Assembly (NCBI GenBank): GCA_021325145.1
Contig: JAJPHR010000086.1
Location: forward strand, 25,279 to 89,278
Origin: Verrucomicrobiota bacterium
GTDB taxonomy: Bacteria; Verrucomicrobiota; Verrucomicrobiia; Limisphaerales; Pedosphaeraceae
Length of the DNA: 64,000 bases
Direction of reading: 5' to 3'
Shown: positions 45,452-54,408 of the stretch, piece by piece
Position numbering within the stretch: the first letter of the stretch is position 1
Layout of the letters: each line of letters starts with the position of its first letter
Notes under the pieces: model-generated
What the model was told of the DNA's origin: nothing
What the model saw: only the letters and a program-made list of their open reading frames with translations
Databases searched by the model: none
Translations under genes and position numbers: made by a program

Positions 45452-46231
45452 TCAGCTATCGGCTTGCTGCTCTTCCCCCAAATACGCCTCAATCACCTTC
45501 GGATTCCGCCGCACCTCCGCCGGCGTGCCCTCGGCAATCTTGACTCCGTAGTCGAGCACGGCAATCCGCTGGCAGATGCCCATAACCACCTGCATGTCAT
45601 GCTCCACCAGCAACACCGCGATTTGGTATTTGTCCTTGATGAATTGAATCAGCTTCATCAATTCCACCTTCTCCGTCGGATTCATCCCGGCGGCGGGTTC
45701 GTCCAGCAGCAACAATTTCGGCTGCGTCGCCAGCGCGCGAACAATTTCCAACCGCCGTTGATCGCCGTAAGGCAGGCTGGTGGCTGGTTCGTCCCGGAGT
45801 TTGGTCAGGCGAAAAATCTCGAGCAATTCCACCACCTGATCTGCCACGGCCTTTTCGCCGTCATGAAAGCCGCGCCCTCGCCACAACGCATCCCGCACGC
45901 CATGCGGGCGATGCACCTGCGTGGCCGCCCGCACATTGTCGAACACCGTCATGCTGCCGAACAGCCGGATGTTCTGAAACGTCCGCGCAATCCCCAACCG
46001 CACAAGTTGAAACGGCTTGAGCCCGGCGGTCGGCTGGCCATTGAAAGTGATCGCGCCCGCAGTGGGCTGATAAACTCCCGTAATCAGATTGAACACCGTG
46101 GTCTTGCCCGCGCCGTTCGGACCAATCAAACCAATCAGTTCATCGCCGGCCACGTTCAAGCTGAGTTCCGAAACCGCCGTCAGCCCGCCGAAGCGGATCG
46201 TAACCCGATCAAGCTGGAGCAGCGCGCTCAT
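45452..46231 (-). CDS. livG: Branched-chain amino acid ABC transporter ATP-binding protein LivG
   Basis: 259 aa. Walker A GPNGAGKTTVFNLITG, LivG-type ARTFQNIRLFGSMTVFDNV, signature LPYGDQRRLEIVRALATQPK, Walker B LLLLDEPAAGMNPTEK, switch LLVEHDM. It works with LivF on the inner face of the LivHM channel. The start overlaps the livM stop as TGATG; an ATG two codons upstream is also possible. It is the last gene of livJ-H-M-G. Confidence 0.93.
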   Translation of the reverse strand: MSALLQLDRVTIRFGGLTAVSELSLNVAGDELIGLIGPNGAGKTTVFNLITGVYQPTAGAITFNGQPTAGLKPFQLVRLGIARTFQNIRLFGSMTVFDNVRAATQVHRPHGVRDALWRGRGFHDGEKAVADQVVELLEIFRLTKLRDEPATSLPYGDQRRLEIVRALATQPKLLLLDEPAAGMNPTEKVELMKLIQFIKDKYQIAVLLVEHDMQVVMGICQRIAVLDYGVKIAEGTPAEVRRNPKVIEAYLGEEQQADS

Positions 46232-47238
46232 CAGCATGGAGCTTTGGAACTGCCGCGGCGCAAGTTGAAAAGCCCTTGAGGCCGCAACAGCATCAAGCCG
46301 ATGAGCAGCATGGAGTAGAGCAACGGCCGCGATTCTCCGATCCAATGAAGCGACAACGGCGTGCTGCTCCACGGGACGGGAATCGAACGTCCAGCCAGGT
46401 CGCGCAGGCCCTCCGGCAGCAACGCCAGCAAGGTCGCCGCGATGATGACTCCGGCGGTGTTGCCCATCCCGCCCACAATGACCATCACGACAATCTCGAT
46501 GCTGCGATTGAAATCAAATCCCTTGGGATTGATCGTCAGCGTAAAATGCCCGTAGAGACCGCCGGCCACGCCGGCAAAAAAAGCGCCGATTACGAACGCC
46601 ACGATTTTGTAGCGCGTGGTGTTGATCCCCATCGCCTCGGCCGCAATTTCGTCGTCGTGCGTGGCAAGGAAGCCCCGGCCATACGTGCTGTTGACCATCG
46701 TGGTGACGACATAAACCGTCAGCGCGGCAGTGGTGAAGATCCAGAACAGGTTGGTGTAAGGGGGAATGCCGTTGAGGCCGAGCGCGCCACCGAGCGATTC
46801 GATATTGCGGAAGACCACGGCGATGATTTGCCCAAAGCCAAGCGTAACGATGGCCAGGTAATCGCCCTTGAGCCGCAGGGACGGCGCGCCCACAAGCAAT
46901 CCCGCCGCCGCCGCAATCAGCCCGCCCGCCAACAGCGCCAGCAAAAACCAAAGCATGGGAAGAACCGGCCCGGCCGTCGCCGGCAAAACATGGGGCCCGG
47001 CGAACAAGGTCATCGCCGCCGCCGTGTAAGCACCCACCGCCATGAAGCCGGCGTGGCCAAGCGAGAACTGGCCGGTATGGCCATTGATGAGGTTCAGGCT
47101 GACCGCCAGCGTGATGTTAATCCCGATGTGAGAGAGGATGTCTACAAAGTAGGGATCGATCTGCCCCTGAAAGAAGCCGAGCACCACGCTGCCAATCAGC
47201 GCGGCCACCAGGCAGATTCGAGGACGGGCAAGCAGCAT
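46231..47238 (-). CDS. livM: Branched-chain amino acid ABC transporter permease LivM
   Basis: 335 aa, about nine hydrophobic helices. LivM motifs: ITLAVSLNLINGHTGQFSLG, GHAGFMAVGAYTAA, SLRLKGDYLAIVTLGFGQII, and the EAA-like FVIGAFFAGVAGGLYGHFTL. It forms the channel with LivH. The start overlaps the livH stop (TGATG). Confidence 0.94.
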   Translation of the reverse strand: MLLARPRICLVAALIGSVVLGFFQGQIDPYFVDILSHIGINITLAVSLNLINGHTGQFSLGHAGFMAVGAYTAAAMTLFAGPHVLPATAGPVLPMLWFLLALLAGGLIAAAAGLLVGAPSLRLKGDYLAIVTLGFGQIIAVVFRNIESLGGALGLNGIPPYTNLFWIFTTAALTVYVVTTMVNSTYGRGFLATHDDEIAAEAMGINTTRYKIVAFVIGAFFAGVAGGLYGHFTLTINPKGFDFNRSIEIVVMVIVGGMGNTAGVIIAATLLALLPEGLRDLAGRSIPVPWSSTPLSLHWIGESRPLLYSMLLIGLMLLRPQGLFNLRRGSSKAPC

Positions 47239-48128
47239 CAGACTTTTTCCGGTTGAAGCGTCCCTAATAGTCCCGCCGGTCGGAAGAGCAGAATGAGAAT
47301 GAGCAGGACGAACGCGATGGCCTCACTCCAGGTTGACCAGCGGCTCCCCTTCACGAACGTCTCGATGATCCCAATCACCAGCCCGCCGAGGGCCGCGCCA
47401 GGAATGTTGCCAATTCCACCCAGCACAGCGGCCACGAAGGCGGTCAACCCCGGCATCACTCCCATCAAAGGGTCGATCTTGGGAAATTTATATGCCCACA
47501 AAATGCCGCCCGCCGCCGCCAGCGCCGAACCCAGCCCAAACGTGAAGCTGATCACATTATTGATGTTGATGCCCATCAGCGAAGCCGCCTGCGGATTGAA
47601 AGCCGCGGCGCGCATGGCTGTGCCGATCTTCGTTTTCAAGACCAGGAACTGCAATCCCCCCATCAACACGATCGCCACCACGAGCACCACCAGGTCCTTG
47701 CTCGAAAGCACCACTTGATCGTATTGAAACGTGTGGGAGGGAAAAATATTCGGAAACGGCTGCGGGTTCGGACCAAAGATGAGTTGCCCCGCATTCTCAA
47801 GAAACAGCGAAACGCCGATGGCCGTAATGAGCACCGTCAGTTTGGAACGGCTGCGCAAAGGCCGGTACGCGAAGCGCTCGATCAAAATGCCCAGCAGCGC
47901 GCAAATGACCATCGCCCCCGCCATCACCATCAGCCCGCCCCCAATCGACGATTTGCTGGATGTGCGGCCAATGTACATCCCCATGAAAGCCCCCACCATG
48001 AAAACGTCGCTGTGGGCAAAGTTGATGAACCGAAGCACTCCATAGACCAGAGTATAGCCGATGGCAATCAAGGCGTACATCGAGCCCACCGACAGGCCAT
48101 TGATTAGTTGCTGGAAAAATTCCGTCAT
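47238..48128 (-). CDS. livH: Branched-chain amino acid ABC transporter permease LivH
   Basis: 296 aa, about eight membrane helices. Motifs: INGLSVGSMYALIAIGYTLV, GVLRFINFAHSDVFMVGAF, TAIGVSLFLEN, and TAFVAAVLGGIGNIPGAALG with GLVIGIIETF. Length and motifs are normal. It sits 24 bp after livJ and overlaps livM, so the four genes are one operon. Confidence 0.94.
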   Translation of the reverse strand: MTEFFQQLINGLSVGSMYALIAIGYTLVYGVLRFINFAHSDVFMVGAFMGMYIGRTSSKSSIGGGLMVMAGAMVICALLGILIERFAYRPLRSRSKLTVLITAIGVSLFLENAGQLIFGPNPQPFPNIFPSHTFQYDQVVLSSKDLVVLVVAIVLMGGLQFLVLKTKIGTAMRAAAFNPQAASLMGININNVISFTFGLGSALAAAGGILWAYKFPKIDPLMGVMPGLTAFVAAVLGGIGNIPGAALGGLVIGIIETFVKGSRWSTWSEAIAFVLLILILLFRPAGLLGTLQPEKV

Positions 48129-48152
48129 GGCGTCAGGTGATTCCGGACGCGC

Positions 48153-49313
48153 TCAAGGATTGACCGTCTCGCGATAAACAAATTTGCCGCCCTTGATTTG
48201 CAGAATGACCGCCGGCTTGCGCGCGTTGCGCTCCGGGTCGATCGTCATCTTGCCGGTCACACCCTGAAAATCCTTGGTCGCCGCGAGCGCATCGCGGACC
48301 TTCGCGCCCTCGGTCGTGCCGGCGCGCTTGATGGCGTCCGCCAGCACCAGCGCCGAATCGTAGCCCAGCGCGCCCATCGCGTCCGGCTTCGCGCCAAACT
48401 TCGCCTCATACTTTTTCACGAATTCCTGCGCCTCGGGCGTTTGCTGGTCCGGCGCAAAATGGGTTGAGTAGAAGCAACCCTCCAAGGCTTCCGCCGCGCC
48501 CGGCCCCTGCACCAGTTCCGGGGCTTCCCACCCGTCCCCGCCGAAGAGCGGACAAGTAATCCCCAACTCCCGCGCCTGCAGCGCAATCAGCGTCGCCGGA
48601 CCATAGTAAATCGGCATGAAAATCGCATCGGGATTTTGAGTCTTGATCGCCGTCAGTTGCGCTTTGAAATCCTTGTCGTCCTTCGTGAACTTCTGCTCGG
48701 CCACCACCTGCCCGCCGCCCGCGATGAACTGCTCCTTGAAATACGTCGTCAATCCCGCGCTATACGCCGCGCTGACATCGGTGAGGATGGCCACGCGCTT
48801 GGCCTTCAGACTTTGCAACGCGAACTTTGCCAGCACAACCCCGCCTTGAAACTTGTCTTCGAAGCACACGCGAAAAATGTAATCGCCCATCGCCGTCACT
48901 TTTGGGTTGGTGGACGATGGTGAGATCTGTGGAATTTTGTATTCCTGGCAAATCGGCGCGGCCTCGAGCGACCGGCCCGACGCCACCTCGCCGAGAATCG
49001 CCACCACCTTGTCGCGCGAGATGAGTTTCTTCACGGCGGTCGCCGACTCGCCGTCCTTGGATTGATCGTCCTCGGTGAGCAGTTCGAATTTCTTCCCCAG
49101 CACCCCGCCGGCGGCGTTGATATCATCGATGGCCAGCAGCGTTCCTTTGTGGGACGACTGGCCAAACGACGCTTCACTCCCGGTCAACGACGCGAACTCG
49201 CCCACCTTGATCGTTTGGCCGGAAGCGCCGCTGTTGGAGGAATCCTTGCAACCAGTGATGGCGAGGACGAAACCGCACAAAAGCACCGGCACAAAAAATG
49301 ACCATTTTTTCAT
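48153..49313 (-). CDS. livJ: Branched-chain amino acid ABC transporter substrate-binding lipoprotein
   Basis: 386 aa. The signal peptide ends in lipobox LAITGC, then a Ser/Gly linker and the periplasmic-binding fold: IKVGEFASLTGSEASFGQSS, LAIDDINAAGGVLGKKFELL, DKVVAILGEVASGRSLEAAP, KIPQISPSSTNPKVTAMGDY. This is the LivJ/LivK (Leu/Ile/Val-binding) family; related proteins bind amides or urea, so the ligand is not certain. First gene of the operon. The ATG before MKKWSFFVPVL was chosen for the signal peptide. Confidence 0.92.
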   Translation of the reverse strand: MKKWSFFVPVLLCGFVLAITGCKDSSNSGASGQTIKVGEFASLTGSEASFGQSSHKGTLLAIDDINAAGGVLGKKFELLTEDDQSKDGESATAVKKLISRDKVVAILGEVASGRSLEAAPICQEYKIPQISPSSTNPKVTAMGDYIFRVCFEDKFQGGVVLAKFALQSLKAKRVAILTDVSAAYSAGLTTYFKEQFIAGGGQVVAEQKFTKDDKDFKAQLTAIKTQNPDAIFMPIYYGPATLIALQARELGITCPLFGGDGWEAPELVQGPGAAEALEGCFYSTHFAPDQQTPEAQEFVKKYEAKFGAKPDAMGALGYDSALVLADAIKRAGTTEGAKVRDALAATKDFQGVTGKMTIDPERNARKPAVILQIKGGKFVYRETVNP

Positions 49314-49540
49314 AGCGTTTGATTGTCTAAAAAGCATTGGCTCCAAGGGTTTTAGCCCCTGTCGAGCCTTTAAACTAAGGAAGGAGCCGATTACTTTCAA
49401 CACCCAAAGCGGGCTCGCTTCGTTTGACTTTGACCGCGCTGGCAGGGCGGCCAGGTCAAGATGCTCCGCTTGACAGTCCACCCGGGCGGAAGCAGACTTG
49501 AACCATTCAACACCAACCCCCCCGTAAGAACTTAACGCCG

Positions 49541-50494
49541 ATGAACATCAAACCCTCGATCCCTTCTTTCCTCGCGGCCAGTTTGCTCATCCTTGCCGGT
49601 GGATGTGGCAAAACAGAGACCACGCCCCCCGCGTCCAAAGACGCCGGGACGCCCCCTGTGGCTGCAACCGCACCCGCAAAACCCGCGGAACCAGCCGCCC
49701 CGACGGCGGCAACCGCCGTTCCGGCCGCCCCTGAAATCCCCAAAACAGCCCCGGTCGAAACCGCAGCCCCAACCGGGGTCGCGCCAGCCCCGCCCCCGGA
49801 GCAAGCCCAAAAATCGGTTGCCCAGCCCAGCGCGAGCCTCGCCTCGCTGCCGCAGGACCAGTTGGTTACGGGCCTTAAAGACGCCCTCGGCAAGGGCCTC
49901 CAGCAAGCTGTTGCCAGCCTGGGACACGACGGCGGGTTTCTTACGAACCTCAATGTCAAAATCCCCATGCCGGAGAAACTGCAAAAGGCCGAAACTGCAT
50001 TGCGCGCGATGAAACAGGACAAGCTCGCGGACGATTTCGTCGTCACCATGAATCGCGCCGCCGAACAGGCCGTCCCCGAAGCTGGCGCGGTATTCGTCGA
50101 TGCCCTCAAGCAAATGAATATCGACGATGCACGCTCCATTCTTACCGGCGCGAACGATGCCGCCACCCAATATTTCCAAAAGACGACCTCCACCAATCTA
50201 TATGTCAAATTTTACCCCATTGTCCAACAAGCCACCGCGAAAACGGGCGTCACCGCCGCCTACAAAAAGCTGATCGAAAAAGCCAGCCCTGCGCAATCGC
50301 TTGGGGGCCTGGGCAGCGCCCTGGGCAATACGCTCTTCGACAAGGATTCCCTGGACATCGACGCTTACGTAACCAACAAGACACTGGATGGGCTGTTCAA
50401 AATGGTCGCCGAAGAGGAGAAACAAATCCGGCAAAACCCCGCCGCGCGGACGACCGACGCGCTGCAAAAGGTTTTCGGCGCGCTAAAATTATGA
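49541..50494 (+). CDS. DUF4197 lipoprotein
   Basis: 317 aa. The lipoprotein signal ends LLILAGGC (about residue 22), then a long Ala/Pro linker (25-100). A DUF4197-like helical domain fills the rest (105-310): QDQLVTGLKDALGKGLQQAV, NVKIPMPEKLQKAETALRAM, MNIDDARSILTG, and TDALQKVFGALKL at the end. The family is widespread in Gram-negatives and of unknown function. Transcribed divergently from livJ, with 227 bp between the two starts. Confidence 0.83.
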   Translation: MNIKPSIPSFLAASLLILAGGCGKTETTPPASKDAGTPPVAATAPAKPAEPAAPTAATAVPAAPEIPKTAPVETAAPTGVAPAPPPEQAQKSVAQPSASLASLPQDQLVTGLKDALGKGLQQAVASLGHDGGFLTNLNVKIPMPEKLQKAETALRAMKQDKLADDFVVTMNRAAEQAVPEAGAVFVDALKQMNIDDARSILTGANDAATQYFQKTTSTNLYVKFYPIVQQATAKTGVTAAYKKLIEKASPAQSLGGLGSALGNTLFDKDSLDIDAYVTNKTLDGLFKMVAEEEKQIRQNPAARTTDALQKVFGALKL

Positions 50495-50694
50495 ACCCGC
50501 AGATGCGTTCCAGGCAGCGGACAGTTCATTAGCGTCCATCGAGCCCAACCCTTCCTCTTTCAGCCAGACCGCACGATGCCCGGACTCCTGGGAGAATACC
50601 GTGCAAAATCGGGTAACCGCTCACATTTTGGCGGCTTTGACTTGCGAGGAGTTTGGAGCGACGGTTCTTAAGTGGACGGTAGTGCTTCAAGCAC

Positions 50695-52317
50695 ATGAAA
50701 TTTGAAATTGTCATTGCCGGAGGCGGGTTTGCAGGCGCGTATTGCGCGAAAACGCTTGCCCGCCAATTGGGCCGGGACAGCATCAATCGTGTGGCCCTGG
50801 TGGCCGAGCAAAATGTAATGGTGTTTCAACCGATGCTCGCCGAGGTGGCCGCGGCCACGCTCTCGCCGTTGGATGTCGTCAACCCGTTGCGTCAATTTTG
50901 CCGCGGCGTGAATGTCCTGCGGGGGCGGATTACCGAGATCGACTGGGAGCGGCGGCGGTTGTTGCTGGTGCCGGGGCGGTTTGCCAAGACTACATCTGTG
51001 GAATTCAAGCACCTGGTGCTCGCGCTGGGCAGTGTCACCGACCTCAGCCGGGTTCCCGGCATGCCCGAGCACAGCTTGATGCTCAAGAACGTAGGGGACG
51101 CCTTGAAGCTGCGCGCCACCGCCATCAATCGTCTCGAACAGGCCAACCTGGAAACGGACCGCGAGCTGTTGCAGAAGCTGTTGACGTTCGTCGTGGTGGG
51201 CGGCGGTTATTCCGGTGTGGAGGCGGCCGGGCAACTGCTTGATTTCCTGCAAAGCGTCAAACATTTTTACCACAATCTCGAGCAGGTGCCCCTGCGGGTG
51301 GTGCTCGTCCACAGCGGCCCCAACCTCCTGCCCGAGGTCGGCGTTCCACTCGGGCTCTACGCGGAGCGCAAACTACGCGCGCGCGGAATGGAAATCCTTC
51401 TGAACACCCGCGTCACTTCCATTACCGCATCCCGGGTCTTTTTCAATCATGGCGACCCGATCGACAGCACCACCGTGCTTTCCACCATTGGCAACGCACC
51501 CAACCCAGTGATCGTCGAACTCTGCCGTTCCCTTGGCCTCGAGATGTACAAAGGCCGGATTGCGACGAAACCGACCATGCAAGTAATCGGCCGCGAACGC
51601 TTATGGGCCGCCGGTGACTGCGCGGCGGTGCCCCTGGGTGATCAACCAAGCAGTCCGCCGACCGCGCAATTCGCCCAGCGCCAGGGCAAATGCCTGGGCC
51701 GGAACCTGGCTCGCTTCCTGCGCGGTGAAAAGCTCGAGCCGTTTTATCATCGGAACCTCGGTCAACTGGCGTCCATCGGACGTCGCACTGCGGTGGCGGA
51801 GATCCTGGGCATGCGATTCTCGGGCTTCATCGCGTGGTGGCTGTGGCGCTCCATCTACCTCTTCAAGCTGCCCGGATTGCAACGCAAGTTGCGGGTGATG
51901 GTGGATTGGACCATGGACCTCTTTTTCCCGCGTGACATCAGTCTGCTGCTGCCGCCCCCGACCGAGTTGCTGAACGACATGTACCTGGAACGCGGCGATA
52001 TCGTCTGCCATGCCGGCGAACCCGCCAACTCGTTTTACATCGTCAAGGACGGACGCGTGGATTTGTTTGATGGCGACAAGATGATCAAGACCATTCGCGC
52101 CGGCCAGCACTTTGGCGAGCACTCCCTGTTGGGAAACGGCACCTGGCACTACAGCGCCATGGCCGCGGAACCGACCAAGCTGGTATCAGTGGGCCGCGGC
52201 GCATTCGAAACCCTCTTCAGATCCAGCGAAGCGTTCCGCCGCGCGCTGGCGGAGGAAGAAGCCGCCGAACAACCTCAGGAACCGGAGCGGCACGAAACGG
52301 TTCCAGCGAGCAGATAG
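50695..52317 (+). CDS. Type II NADH dehydrogenase fused to a cyclic-nucleotide-binding domain
   Basis: 540 aa. Residues 1-410 are an NDH-2-type FAD/NAD flavoprotein: FAD site EIVIAGGGFAGAYCAKTLAR, NAD site FVVVGGGYSGVEAAGQLLDF, second FAD motif RLWAAGDCAAVP, and an amphipathic region IAWWLWRSIYLFKLPG for membrane attachment. It should pass electrons from NADH to quinone without pumping protons. Residues about 420-520 form a cNMP-binding domain: LERGDIVCHAGEPANSFYIV, GRVDLFDGDKMI, GQHFGEHSLLGNGTWHYSAM. The classical Arg of the phosphate cassette (xRxA/SA) is replaced by WHYSA, so ligand binding may be altered or lost. It stands alone, convergent with the response regulator. Confidence 0.87.
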   Translation: MKFEIVIAGGGFAGAYCAKTLARQLGRDSINRVALVAEQNVMVFQPMLAEVAAATLSPLDVVNPLRQFCRGVNVLRGRITEIDWERRRLLLVPGRFAKTTSVEFKHLVLALGSVTDLSRVPGMPEHSLMLKNVGDALKLRATAINRLEQANLETDRELLQKLLTFVVVGGGYSGVEAAGQLLDFLQSVKHFYHNLEQVPLRVVLVHSGPNLLPEVGVPLGLYAERKLRARGMEILLNTRVTSITASRVFFNHGDPIDSTTVLSTIGNAPNPVIVELCRSLGLEMYKGRIATKPTMQVIGRERLWAAGDCAAVPLGDQPSSPPTAQFAQRQGKCLGRNLARFLRGEKLEPFYHRNLGQLASIGRRTAVAEILGMRFSGFIAWWLWRSIYLFKLPGLQRKLRVMVDWTMDLFFPRDISLLLPPPTELLNDMYLERGDIVCHAGEPANSFYIVKDGRVDLFDGDKMIKTIRAGQHFGEHSLLGNGTWHYSAMAAEPTKLVSVGRGAFETLFRSSEAFRRALAEEEAAEQPQEPERHETVPASR

Positions 52318-52354
52318 AGACGCGGACAGCCCGGTGTGATGAAGTTTGACAAAA

Positions 52355-52834
52355 TTAAGACCGCGCGGTGTGGGGCTCCGCTTCCAATTCCGGTTTGGCG
52401 CATTCCAGACCCCAATAATGCGTGATGGATTGGAACAGCGTCTCGACGGAGCGAAAATCCACGGGTTTGATCATGTAGGCATTGGCCCCCGATTCGTAGG
52501 CGTGGTTGATGTCGTCGGGTTGGTCGGAGGAGGAAACAATGATCACCGGAATGCGTTTGAGCAGACCGTCCCGCTTGATCCAATCGAGGACTTCGAACCC
52601 GGTTTTGCGCGGCATCTTGATGTCCATCACGATGAGATGCGGCAGAGGATGGAGATGGCGGTCGGCATATTTCCCCTCCCCCTGAAGGTAGTGTATCGCC
52701 TCGACCCCATCCGTCACCACCTGGAGGGGGTTTGGAATGCGGGCCTTTTTGAAAGCCCGTTTAACCAGGAAAATGTCATTCAGGTCGTCTTCCACCAACA
52801 GGACCGTAAATCGGTTGTTACTATGGTTGTTCAT
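52355..52834 (-). CDS. Single-domain response regulator (Rcp1-type CheY-like)
   Basis: 159 aa, receiver domain only. Acidic pocket LLVEDDLNDIFLVKRAF, phosphoacceptor Asp71 in LIVMDIKMPRKTGFEVLDWI, Thr/Ser switch VIIVSSSDQPDD and Lys in MIKPVDF. Rcp1-like regulators often serve phytochrome or hybrid histidine kinases; none is in the window. The ATG giving MNNHSNN was chosen. Convergent with the NDH-2 gene and divergent from kdsA. Confidence 0.9.
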   Translation of the reverse strand: MNNHSNNRFTVLLVEDDLNDIFLVKRAFKKARIPNPLQVVTDGVEAIHYLQGEGKYADRHLHPLPHLIVMDIKMPRKTGFEVLDWIKRDGLLKRIPVIIVSSSDQPDDINHAYESGANAYMIKPVDFRSVETLFQSITHYWGLECAKPELEAEPHTARS

Positions 52835-52879
52835 AATCAAGGTGCGCCAAAGCACCACCCCAAATCTACCTCAGCACGC

Positions 52880-52932
52880 CTCGGTCGCAACCGAGGGAGA
52901 AATTTGGGGGCTGGTGTAAAACCCCCAGCCCC
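52880..52932. repeat. Pair of hairpins between the response regulator and kdsA
   Basis: Hairpin 1: CTCGGT-CGCA-ACCGAG (52880-52895). Hairpin 2: GGGGCTGG/CCAGCCCC (52907-52914 with 52925-52932). No T-run follows either, so they are not classical terminators. Spacing resembles the two-hairpin elements elsewhere; sequence does not. Confidence 0.5.
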
Positions 52933-53015
52933 GGCTGCCATTGGGAAGCAAGGCGGGATTTCCGCCACAACAGCCAGCGGTTTACATCCGGCACTCGCGC
53001 TGATAGAAACAGGCT

Positions 53016-53864
53016 GTGTTAAATGATTCGGCAATTTGGAAATCCCTCAGCGCGTCCGGGCGGCTGAGCTTGATCGGTGGGCCTTGCGCCATCGAGAGCG
53101 AGAAGCTATGCCTGCAGGTGGCGACGGCGCTCAAGAAAACCTGCCAGCGGCTGGGCATCAATTACGTTTTCAAGGCGAGCTATGACAAGGCCAACCGCAC
53201 GTCCAACGAATCATTTCGCGGGCCGGGAATTGGCGCCGGATTGGCCGTGCTGGCGCGGGTGCGATCGGAAATAGGCGTGCCCGTGCTCACGGACGTGCAT
53301 ACGGAGGAGCAGGTGGCGGCAGCGGCACAGGTGGCCGATATTCTGCAAATCCCGGCTTTTTTGTGCCGCCAAACCGACTTGATTGAGGCGGCGGCGCGCA
53401 CGGGCAAAATCGTCAATGTCAAGAAGGGGCAGTTCCTTTCGCCTCAGGAGATGGGTCAAGTCGTAAAGAAAGCGGAAACTGCCGGGGGCCGGCGAATCCT
53501 CGTGACTGAACGGGGCACGACCTTTGGTTATAATAATCTTGTGGCGGACATGCGGTCGATTCCAATCATGCGGCGATTTGGTTATCCGGTGATTTTTGAC
53601 GCGACGCATTCGGTCCAACTGCCGGGTGGCAGAGGCGATAAATCAAGCGGGCAACGGGAATTCGCGCCGGTGCTGGCGCGCTGCGCCGTGGCCGCCGGGG
53701 CCAATGGCGTCTTTATTGAGACGCACCCGCAACCGGACCGGGCCTTGAGCGATGGACCGAACATGATTCCATTGGCCGAGATGCCGGAGTTGCTGGCGGA
53801 GTTGATTCGCGTGAAGAATGCGGTCCAAGGTCCAAGGCCCAAAGCCCAAAGGCGCCGGAACTGA
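53016..53864 (+). CDS. kdsA: 3-deoxy-8-phosphooctulonate (KDO-8-P) synthase
   Basis: 282 aa. It condenses arabinose-5-phosphate with phosphoenolpyruvate to KDO-8-phosphate for the LPS inner core. Motifs throughout: LIGGPCAIESEKL, FKASYDKANRTS, VLTDVHTEEQ, IPAFLCRQTDLIEAA, VNVKKGQFLSPQEM, TERGTTFGYNNLVADMRS, FIETHPQPDRALSDGPNM. The start is GTG at 53016, and length is normal. The last dozen residues (QGPRPKAQRRRN) are encoded by a 7-bp tandem repeat and look added. kdsC starts 4 bp after the stop. First gene of an LPS synthesis and export operon. Confidence 0.95.
   Translation: MLNDSAIWKSLSASGRLSLIGGPCAIESEKLCLQVATALKKTCQRLGINYVFKASYDKANRTSNESFRGPGIGAGLAVLARVRSEIGVPVLTDVHTEEQVAAAAQVADILQIPAFLCRQTDLIEAAARTGKIVNVKKGQFLSPQEMGQVVKKAETAGGRRILVTERGTTFGYNNLVADMRSIPIMRRFGYPVIFDATHSVQLPGGRGDKSSGQREFAPVLARCAVAAGANGVFIETHPQPDRALSDGPNMIPLAEMPELLAELIRVKNAVQGPRPKAQRRRN
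53823..53850. repeat. Four 7-bp tandem repeats inside the 3' end of kdsA
   Basis: GTCCAAG GTCCAAG GCCCAAA GCCCAAA, back to back. The same heptad style recurs at 58920-58947 on the other strand. Confidence 0.7.
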
Positions 53865-53868
53865 TTTT

Positions 53869-54405
53869 ATGGCGAGTGAAGTGACTCAAGCGTTGAATGC
53901 AAAGCTGGCGAGGGTGAAGCTTTTTTTGTGCGACGTGGACGGGATCCTGACCGACACGTGCGTGTACATCGGCCTGCCGCAGGAGATCAAACGGTTTCAC
54001 ATTCGCGATGGCCTCGGGCTGATGATGTTGCGCAAGGAAGGGATAAAAGTGGGCTGGGTTTCAAACCGCCCTTCCACGGCCACGACCTTGCGGGCGGAGG
54101 AGTTGAAGATCGATTATTTGGTTCAAGGTAAGGGCAGCAAGGTCGAAAAGGTGGAGACTCTGCTGGCGCAAACCGGATTCAAATGGGACGAAGTTTGCTA
54201 CATGGGCGATGACGTGGTTGACCTGGGCGTTTTGAAACGCGCCGGCGTGGCCGCCACGGTAGCCAACGCGATCGCCGAGGCCAAGGCGGCGGCGCATTAC
54301 GTTACGCAGATGAACGGCGGTGATGGCGGCGTGCGGGAGGTGGTGGAATTAATTCTCAAGGCGCAGAACCGGTGGGAACGGCTGGTGGCGGAGAACTCAG
54401 CCTAA
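53869..54405 (+). CDS. kdsC: KDO-8-phosphate phosphatase (KdsC, HAD-IIIA)
   Basis: 178 aa, normal length. HAD motif I LFLCDVDGILTD, family motif FHIRDGLGLMMLRKEGI, motif II VGWVSNRPS, Lys in QGKGSKVEKVE, motif III VCYMGDDVVDLGVLKRAG. It removes phosphate from KDO-8-P made by KdsA. The start giving MASEVTQAL lies 4 bp after kdsA; a longer frame would begin inside the kdsA repeat tail and was rejected. lptA-like follows after 3 bp. Confidence 0.93.
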   Translation: MASEVTQALNAKLARVKLFLCDVDGILTDTCVYIGLPQEIKRFHIRDGLGLMMLRKEGIKVGWVSNRPSTATTLRAEELKIDYLVQGKGSKVEKVETLLAQTGFKWDEVCYMGDDVVDLGVLKRAGVAATVANAIAEAKAAAHYVTQMNGGDGGVREVVELILKAQNRWERLVAENSA

Positions 54406-54408
54406 ACC

